From the NCBI GenBank assembly GCA_902588835.1, contig CACIQQ010000001.1, forward strand, positions 62,001 to 126,000: 64,000 bases of DNA. Reading direction: 5' to 3'. Below the pieces are notes generated by a model. It saw only the letters and a list, made by a program, of their open reading frames with translations, made no database searches and was not told the origin of the DNA. Origin of the DNA: an uncultured Pelagibacteraceae bacterium. Its GTDB lineage: Bacteria > Pseudomonadota > Alphaproteobacteria > Pelagibacterales > Pelagibacteraceae. A program made the position numbers and the translations under genes. Shown here piece by piece: positions 58,432 to 64,000 of this stretch; position 1 is the first letter of the stretch; the number at the start of each line of letters is the position of its first letter.

Positions 58432-59295
58432 CTAATTAATGATTTTAATTTTGATTTTATCTCTTACTTTTGAAATTCCCTCTTTTACTATCTTATCGCC
58501 CACAGATAAACCATCAAGAATAGAAACTTTTCCATAATTTCTTTTTCCAATTTTTACTTCAATTTTCTCAATAGTATTATCCTCTAAAACTTTATAAGCA
58601 AAAGCTGTATCACCCTGTATCAATAATGAGTTTTCAGGAACTCCTATTTCTTGAGTTTCATTATAAATAATTTGAATATCTAAAAGCATCCCTGGGACTA
58701 ATTCTAAATTTTTATTGTCCACTGTGATACTTGCGAGTACTGATCTTGTGCTTGGATCTACACGAGAACTTACAGAGTCTATCTTACCATAAAATATTTT
58801 ATCAAAAGCATCTGATCTTACTTCAGCAACAAGACCTGGTTTTAAAATTTTAAGATAAATCTCGGGAACCTTGATATTTAGAATAATTGATGAGGTGTCA
58901 TCTAAAGTGAGAATAAAAGACTCAGTTCCCAAAACACCTTGTGCAATTTCTCTTTTCCCCAAAACACCTTTAAAGGGTGCGATGATAACTTCATTTTTTG
59001 TTCTTAATAAAACTTCACCCTCATTAAATACTTTTCCAATAAGAATTTTTTCATCAAGCATTTCACTTTTTTTGACTCTAAAATTTTTATTTTTTTTGGA
59101 TAGAGCAGTTCCAAATGTTTCAATACTGTCAAAAAAATTGGATGATTGAACAACCTCAACAATTACTCCTGGTGGTGGATATTTAGAAAACTTTTTTTGA
59201 AAATGTTTTCCAACAAAGTGCCTTGCTATTATCACTGAAACAATGACAATTGCCAATATTATTAAAAATATGGTAATTTTTTTTGAAGTTTTCAT
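58432..59295 (-). CDS. RND periplasmic adaptor (HlyD/membrane fusion protein)
   Basis: N-terminal TM, barrel-sandwich and beta-barrel regions (VDPSTRSVLASITVDN), upstream of RND gene. Confidence 0.85.
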   Translation of the reverse strand: MKTSKKITIFLIILAIVIVSVIIARHFVGKHFQKKFSKYPPPGVIVEVVQSSNFFDSIETFGTALSKKNKNFRVKKSEMLDEKILIGKVFNEGEVLLRTKNEVIIAPFKGVLGKREIAQGVLGTESFILTLDDTSSIILNIKVPEIYLKILKPGLVAEVRSDAFDKIFYGKIDSVSSRVDPSTRSVLASITVDNKNLELVPGMLLDIQIIYNETQEIGVPENSLLIQGDTAFAYKVLEDNTIEKIEVKIGKRNYGKVSILDGLSVGDKIVKEGISKVRDKIKIKIIN

Positions 59296-60116
59296 GCTGG
59301 ATATTTACCATATTCACTCCAAGAACCATCATAAATTTTTGGAATATAATCGTTATTTACCATTTTATAAGCATAAGCTAGGACTGCGGCGGTAACACCA
59401 GATCCGCAAGTAAAAACTGGATCTAATCTTTTTTCTATATTTTCATTTTGATTGAAAAGTTCTCTTAATTCTCTCAAATTTTTGAACTCCCCAGTTTTTT
59501 GATTTATACATAGATTAAAAGGTAAACAAAAAGAGTTTTGAATATGTCCATTTCTTAAACCTTTCCTCGGCTCAGATACCTTTCCCTCAAATCTTTCAAG
59601 GCTTCTTGCATCAATAACATTAAAACTCTTACTTAAAATATTCTTTTTGATTTGATCAAAGCTTACTACTAAATTTTCTTTTTCATTTGTAACATAATTA
59701 CTTTTAATAATTTCTGTCGTAAGTTTAGTAATAGGTTTATTTTCAAAAATCCATTTTTTTAATCCACCATTTAAAATGTGTATTTTTTTTTCATCATGAC
59801 CAAAATATAAAAGACTAAACCATAACCTACATGAACTTTTTAAATCAGAGTTATCATATATGAGAATATCATCATTATTATTTATTCCTAAGGAGGACAT
59901 GATTTTTCCCCAAACTTCTTGTTTTGGAAGCATATGTGGAAGGTCTGTATCTTTTTCAGAGTTTTCATCTAAATCAAAAAAAACAGAATTTGGGATGTGA
60001 GCATTAAGATATTCCTCAGCGGGATTTCTTTTTTGAGCAGGCATATGCCAAGAAGCGTCTATTATTTTAAGACTATTTAAATTTGCGAGAACCCAATCTG
60101 TTGTGACTAAACTCAT
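59292..60116 (-). CDS. sseA: 3-mercaptopyruvate/thiosulfate sulfurtransferase
   Basis: Tandem rhodanese domains; CGSGVTA active-site loop typical of mercaptopyruvate sulfurtransferase. Confidence 0.88.
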   Translation of the reverse strand: MSLVTTDWVLANLNSLKIIDASWHMPAQKRNPAEEYLNAHIPNSVFFDLDENSEKDTDLPHMLPKQEVWGKIMSSLGINNNDDILIYDNSDLKSSCRLWFSLLYFGHDEKKIHILNGGLKKWIFENKPITKLTTEIIKSNYVTNEKENLVVSFDQIKKNILSKSFNVIDARSLERFEGKVSEPRKGLRNGHIQNSFCLPFNLCINQKTGEFKNLRELRELFNQNENIEKRLDPVFTCGSGVTAAVLAYAYKMVNNDYIPKIYDGSWSEYGKYPA

Positions 60117-60563
60117 CTAAAATTTCTTGTCCAAATATTTTTGATGATATTCTTCTGCCACACAATAATTTTTCAATAATGATAACTTAGTTACAATTTT
60201 TCCTGAAAAGTCATTGTTTTTTAATTTAATTACTTTTTCAGCAATTTCTTTTTGATTTGTATTTAAATAAAAAATTTCACTTCTGTATTGGGTGCCAAAA
60301 TCTGGACCTTGCGAATTTAAAGTAGTTGGATCATGAATTTTAAAAAAAAAATTTAAAATTTCCTCATAAGAAATTATTTTTGGATCAAAATTTATTTTTA
60401 CTACTTCAGCATGATTTGTTTCACCAGAACAAACCTCTTTATAAGTTGTGTTTTCAGTTTTACCGCCACAGTAACCTACCTCAGTCTTATAAACTCCATC
60501 GAGACTACCAAATTTTTTTTCAGGCCCCCAAAAACATCCACAAGCTAAAATTGCTATTTCCAT
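60117..60563 (-). CDS. msrA: Peptide-methionine (S)-S-oxide reductase
   Basis: GCFWGPEKKFG, GYCGGKTENTTYKEVCSGETNHAEVV. Confidence 0.95.
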   Translation of the reverse strand: MEIAILACGCFWGPEKKFGSLDGVYKTEVGYCGGKTENTTYKEVCSGETNHAEVVKINFDPKIISYEEILNFFFKIHDPTTLNSQGPDFGTQYRSEIFYLNTNQKEIAEKVIKLKNNDFSGKIVTKLSLLKNYCVAEEYHQKYLDKKF

Positions 60564-60578
60564 TGATTATTTAAATTA

Positions 60579-60593
60579 TTTAACTAAGTTAAA
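60579..60593. promoter_or_regulatory. Palindrome in msrA/EamA divergent spacer
   Basis: TTTAACT-A-AGTTAAA, perfect 7-bp arms in a 33-bp intergenic region. Confidence 0.35.
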
Positions 60594-60596
60594 CTT

Positions 60597-61478
60597 ATGC
60601 TTTCTAAAAATCAATTAGGCTTTTTGTACATGTTTTTGTCTGTTTGTGCCTTTTCCATTATGGATTTATTAGTAAAGTGGTCAGATGAATATCCATTGGG
60701 CCAAGTTTTATTTTTTAGAGGTTTTTTTGGGATTGTTATATATTTTTTTATTATACCTAAAGACAGACTAAAGAACTTTTATACCACCGAAAGACCATTA
60801 CTACATTTTAATAGGTGCTTATTTGGTCTAATAGCTTTATTATCAATCTTTACTGCATTAAGAAATCTCCCATTAGCAACAGTGGTCAGTATTTCATTTG
60901 CTGCACCAATATTCACTACTATCTTCTCAATTTTTTTTTTAGGAGAAAAAGTCGGGTATTACAGATGGCTAGCAGTGTTTGTGGGCTTCGTTGGAATTAT
61001 AATCATTACAGAGCCCGGTTATAGTTCTTTAAATATCTATTATATTTTTCCAGTAATCTTTGTGCTCGGTATGTCCTATGTTGCTATAAGCATAAGACAG
61101 TTATCTACAACTGAACCCGTTTGGCTAATCTCACTTTTTTTTTCAATAGCAATAACTCTTGCAAGTTTTTTTTCAATTCCTTGGGGTTGGAAAATGCCTG
61201 ACTTTTTAGATCTATTTCTTTTGATATTAGTAGGAGTTTTTGGTGGATTTGCTAATTTATGGCTTAGCCAATCATATAAATATTCTGAAGTTTCATTAGT
61301 GACACCACTTAAGTATTTAACTTTAGTTTTTGCGATTATTTTTGGATATTTAATTTGGAATGAAATTCCATCGATAAAAACTCTGATTGGTGCTTTTTTA
61401 GTTATCATTTCGTCTATAATTATTTTTAGAAGAGAAATTATTTTGAATAAACAAATTTTACCTGCACGACATGAGTAA
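60597..61478 (+). CDS. DMT superfamily (EamA) transporter
   Basis: Ten-TM EamA repeats; ALRNLPLATVVSISFAAPIFTTIFSIFFLGEKVG. Confidence 0.85.
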   Translation: MLSKNQLGFLYMFLSVCAFSIMDLLVKWSDEYPLGQVLFFRGFFGIVIYFFIIPKDRLKNFYTTERPLLHFNRCLFGLIALLSIFTALRNLPLATVVSISFAAPIFTTIFSIFFLGEKVGYYRWLAVFVGFVGIIIITEPGYSSLNIYYIFPVIFVLGMSYVAISIRQLSTTEPVWLISLFFSIAITLASFFSIPWGWKMPDFLDLFLLILVGVFGGFANLWLSQSYKYSEVSLVTPLKYLTLVFAIIFGYLIWNEIPSIKTLIGAFLVIISSIIIFRREIILNKQILPARHE

Positions 61479-62097
61479 AAGACCCAAGTATTGGAATAGT
61501 GCTGTAAAATACTTATCCAAAAAAGACCCTGTGATGAAAAAACTGATATCTCAGTACAAAGATAAAACATTAACGACTAGAAAAGATATTTTTTATTCTT
61601 TATGTAAAAGTATTATTGGCCAACAAATAAGTGTACAAGCTGCTAATTCTGTCTTTAAAAAATTTGAAAAAGTTTGTAACGGGAAGATTAATCCTAAAAA
61701 AATTAATAAACTACGTCCTGGTAAACTTAAAAGATGTGGTTTAAGCAGACAAAAAGTAAAAGGTATTAAGGAATTAGCACTTAAATTTGAAAACAAATCT
61801 TTTGATCCAAAAAAAATTAAGTTTATGACTGATGAAGAGGCAATAATTTATTTATCATCGTTAAGGCAAATAGGAAGATGGTCAGCTGAGATGATATTAT
61901 TATTCACACTAAATAGACCAGACATATGGCCAGTCCAAGATATCGGGTTGTTAAGATCTATTTCTAACAATTATAAAAAAAAATATTTACCCCCTAAAAA
62001 ATTCATTGAAATTTTAAGAAAAAAATTTACACCGTATTGCTCAGTTGCAACATGGTATTTGTGGAGATCCATAGATGATGAACCTATTCAGTACTAG
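61471..62097 (+). CDS. DNA-3-methyladenine glycosylase II-like (HhH-GPD)
   Basis: SIIGQQISVQAA, LRQIGRWSAEMILLFTLNRPDIWPVQDIGLLR HhH-GPD motif. Confidence 0.87.
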   Translation: MSKRPKYWNSAVKYLSKKDPVMKKLISQYKDKTLTTRKDIFYSLCKSIIGQQISVQAANSVFKKFEKVCNGKINPKKINKLRPGKLKRCGLSRQKVKGIKELALKFENKSFDPKKIKFMTDEEAIIYLSSLRQIGRWSAEMILLFTLNRPDIWPVQDIGLLRSISNNYKKKYLPPKKFIEILRKKFTPYCSVATWYLWRSIDDEPIQY

Positions 62098-62098
62098 T

Positions 62099-62992
62099 TT
62101 AATCAAGCCAATCCTTAAACTTATTTTCATGAATCTGAACATATTGTGGTAGTTTATCTTTAGGATATAAGCTTAATTTTCTTTTTTTTTCAGTAAATTT
62201 ATTTTCTGTTTTATCTGCATACATGTCATAAATAGTTTCATTATTTCTCATTAATCTTGATATTTCTTTTAAATCAATATTTTCAACTTCAAAATCTCTG
62301 TGGTGTAAATAAGATTTTAATTTGATCTCAATATCAGCCGGACTTTTCAAATTTGAAAAATGCCAACCTCCGTCATTAATGAAAATTTTATTAATATATT
62401 TTGTCTCTGAAAAAATAGTATCTAGTCTCCAAAATCCAAATTTTTTGTTCTTAATGTTTCTAATCCATTGAGGTGATTTTAGATTTTTCTTTTTGCAAGC
62501 TTTTGTTCCATACCACTTGAAACCTTCAAGGTATCTATTCAACTTATAGTAAAAAATGTTTTGTTCAAAAATAACAATTTTATTTTGCACTTTTGCTACA
62601 TTTAGATCTTTTAAATCTGGTATTTCATCTACATCAGATATCATTATCAAATCATCTTCGTTTGCTTTATCTAGCCCTTTATGAATTTGATTTCTTTGAA
62701 AATTTTCTCTTTTGTGAGCATTAAAAATAAATTTATGTGATTTTAAAGCTTCATCATCCTCTTTATTAACTTTTTCTAAGTTTGGAGGTTCATCATCTTG
62801 TACAATATAAGTTATCTTATCCTTAAATTTGGGGTACTTGTTAATATCAAATTTTAAATCCCTTTTTTTACCGTTGTGGTAGAATTTACTTTCGACGATA
62901 ACGAAACAATCAACAGAATTTTTTAAAGTGTTTAGTCTTATGTCTAATACGGCCTCTTCATCATAAAACATAAAACAATCAAAGATTCGCAT
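62099..62992 (-). CDS. Glycosyltransferase family 17-like protein
   Basis: MRIFDCFMFYDEEAVLDIRLNTLKNSVDCFVIVESK, DLIMISDVDEIP, GWHFSNL typical of GT17. Confidence 0.82.
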   Translation of the reverse strand: MRIFDCFMFYDEEAVLDIRLNTLKNSVDCFVIVESKFYHNGKKRDLKFDINKYPKFKDKITYIVQDDEPPNLEKVNKEDDEALKSHKFIFNAHKRENFQRNQIHKGLDKANEDDLIMISDVDEIPDLKDLNVAKVQNKIVIFEQNIFYYKLNRYLEGFKWYGTKACKKKNLKSPQWIRNIKNKKFGFWRLDTIFSETKYINKIFINDGGWHFSNLKSPADIEIKLKSYLHHRDFEVENIDLKEISRLMRNNETIYDMYADKTENKFTEKKRKLSLYPKDKLPQYVQIHENKFKDWLD

Positions 62993-63007
62993 AAAATTAT
63001 TTCTAAC

Positions 63008-63027
63008 TTATATATCTTGATATATAA
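63008..63027. promoter_or_regulatory. Palindrome in GT17/phosphoribosyltransferase divergent spacer
   Basis: TTATATATC-TT-GATATATAA, perfect 9-bp arms. Confidence 0.3.
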
Positions 63028-63050
63028 ATCTAAAAATAGAAAAATTTTTT

Positions 63051-63590
63051 ATGTCTAAAAAACTTATTATTGACTGGAATGAATACAATAGATCAATAGA
63101 CGAGCTCGCCGTTCAAATAAGCGAAAGTGGGTTTAAACCATCTTTTATAATCTGCATTGCACGGGGTGGCTTGAGAGTAGGGGACATACTCAGTAGAATT
63201 TTTAAAGTAAAATGTGGTTACCTTGGAGTTGAAAGCTATTCATCAGCTGGTGAGGGAAAAGTATCCGATGTTCAAAATGAACTTACATTTGCAAGAGACT
63301 TATCCACAACAAGTAAAATTTATGGGGAAAATATTTTAGTAACTGATGATCTTATTGATACTGGTGTGACACTTGAAAAGACTTTAGATTGGCTTAAAAG
63401 ATATAAAGATTTTGAAAATAAGAAAATTACTTTTAAATCTGCTGTTCTTTACAAAAAAGAAAAATCTGAATTTAGATCAGATTATATTGTTCATAATCTT
63501 AAAGACAACCCTTGGATTGTTTTTCCTTATGAACTGCGAGAATTGATTTCAATAGAACAACTGAAAAAAGAACTAAAAAAAAAGGGCTAG
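63051..63590 (+). CDS. Purine (xanthine/hypoxanthine-type) phosphoribosyltransferase
   Basis: ICIARGGLRVGDIL and LVTDDLIDTGVTLEKTL PRPP motif. Confidence 0.82.
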   Translation: MSKKLIIDWNEYNRSIDELAVQISESGFKPSFIICIARGGLRVGDILSRIFKVKCGYLGVESYSSAGEGKVSDVQNELTFARDLSTTSKIYGENILVTDDLIDTGVTLEKTLDWLKRYKDFENKKITFKSAVLYKKEKSEFRSDYIVHNLKDNPWIVFPYELRELISIEQLKKELKKKG

Positions 63591-63613
63591 GATTTTTTAT
63601 CTAGCCCTTTTTT
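63581..63613. terminator. Bidirectional intrinsic terminator between convergent genes
   Basis: AAAGGGCTAG-gattttttat-CTAGCCCTTTTTT: 10-bp inverted repeat with U-tract on the plus strand and A-run upstream for the minus strand. Confidence 0.85.
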
Positions 63614-63624
63614 ATAATTTTAAA

Positions 63625-64000
63625 TTAAGCAACTACAAAACTTAAAACACTTAAAATAGCAATAATCCATATTGCTGGTGAAGTAGTTCCAAATTTTCCT
63701 GTAAAAATTTTAATTAAAGCATACGCTACAAAAGCAAGCGCAATACCATTGCTTATACTATACGTTAAAGGCATGGTAATCATCGCAACTATAGCAGGAG
63801 CAGACTCAGAAATATCATCCCAGGAAATATCCGTAATATTTCTCACGAATAAAACTGCCACATATAATAATGCAGCTCCATCAATTTCTTTAGGTAAACT
63901 TGTCGCTAAAGGAGAAAAAAATAAACATGACAAAAATAATACACCAATTACTAACGATGTCATTCCTGTTCTTCCACCTGCTTTTACTCCAGCTCCAGAC
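63625..64000 (-). CDS. NCS2-family nucleobase permease (C-terminal part; gene runs off the window)
   Basis: Frame stays open to the window edge (SGAGVKAGGRTGMTSLV...); C-terminal NCS2/AzgA-like TM sequence. Confidence 0.78.
   Translation of the reverse strand, partial: SGAGVKAGGRTGMTSLVIGVLFLSCLFFSPLATSLPKEIDGAALLYVAVLFVRNITDISWDDISESAPAIVAMITMPLTYSISNGIALAFVAYALIKIFTGKFGTTSPAIWIIAILSVLSFVVA

Noticed and set aside
61076-61570. 164-aa minus-strand ORF antisense to EamA and alkA-like genes
   Set aside because: Fully overlaps two well-supported plus-strand genes; no recognisable domain; long antisense ORFs arise in AT-rich coding DNA.

Overview
AT-rich, gene-dense chromosomal window that looks like a streamlined alphaproteobacterium of the SAR11/Pelagibacterales type. 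This taxonomic call is inferred from gene content, order and composition, not from a search. No rRNA, tRNA, CRISPR, IS, phage or plasmid features are visible. Main blocks: (1) a TCA operon (sdhA partial, sdhB, mmsA, mdh, sucCD, sucAB, lpdA), then priA and ATP synthase F1 (atpHAGDC); (2) minus-strand rppH-ctpA-rsfS-nadD-proA-proB-obgE-rpmA-rplU, gloB, metW-metX; (3) hisC-tyrA, TPR-sulfotransferase, NlpC/P60, AmpG-like and TrkH; (4) class I LysRS, pyrD, rpmB, a VUT-family transporter; (5) a polyamine cluster (ornithine decarboxylase, deoxyhypusine-synthase-like protein, ureohydrolase); (6) regA, bioY, an ABC ATPase, polA, chvI-chvG-like two-component system, ahcY, tsaE, amgK/murU-like pair, gpmA; (7) VanZ-like, thermonuclease, lytic-transglycosylase-like lipoprotein, RND pump with adaptor, sulfurtransferase, msrA, EamA, alkA-like, GT17-like, phosphoribosyltransferase, NCS2 permease (partial). 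The most interesting signals are regulatory: a SAM-II riboswitch upstream of metX whose predicted TSS lies at the aptamer edge and which is followed directly by a U9 tract; an exact FNR-type box and an attenuator-like hairpin in the odc/regA divergent region; a palindrome filling the spacer of the predicted chvI promoter; palindromes centred in two tiny divergent spacers; and extreme compression of convergent gene ends, including two junctions where both stop codons share a 4-bp palindrome (CTAG, TTAA). No clearly unprecedented multi-gene system was found; the polyamine cluster and the sulfotransferase/NlpC-P60/AmpG cluster are the best functional leads.
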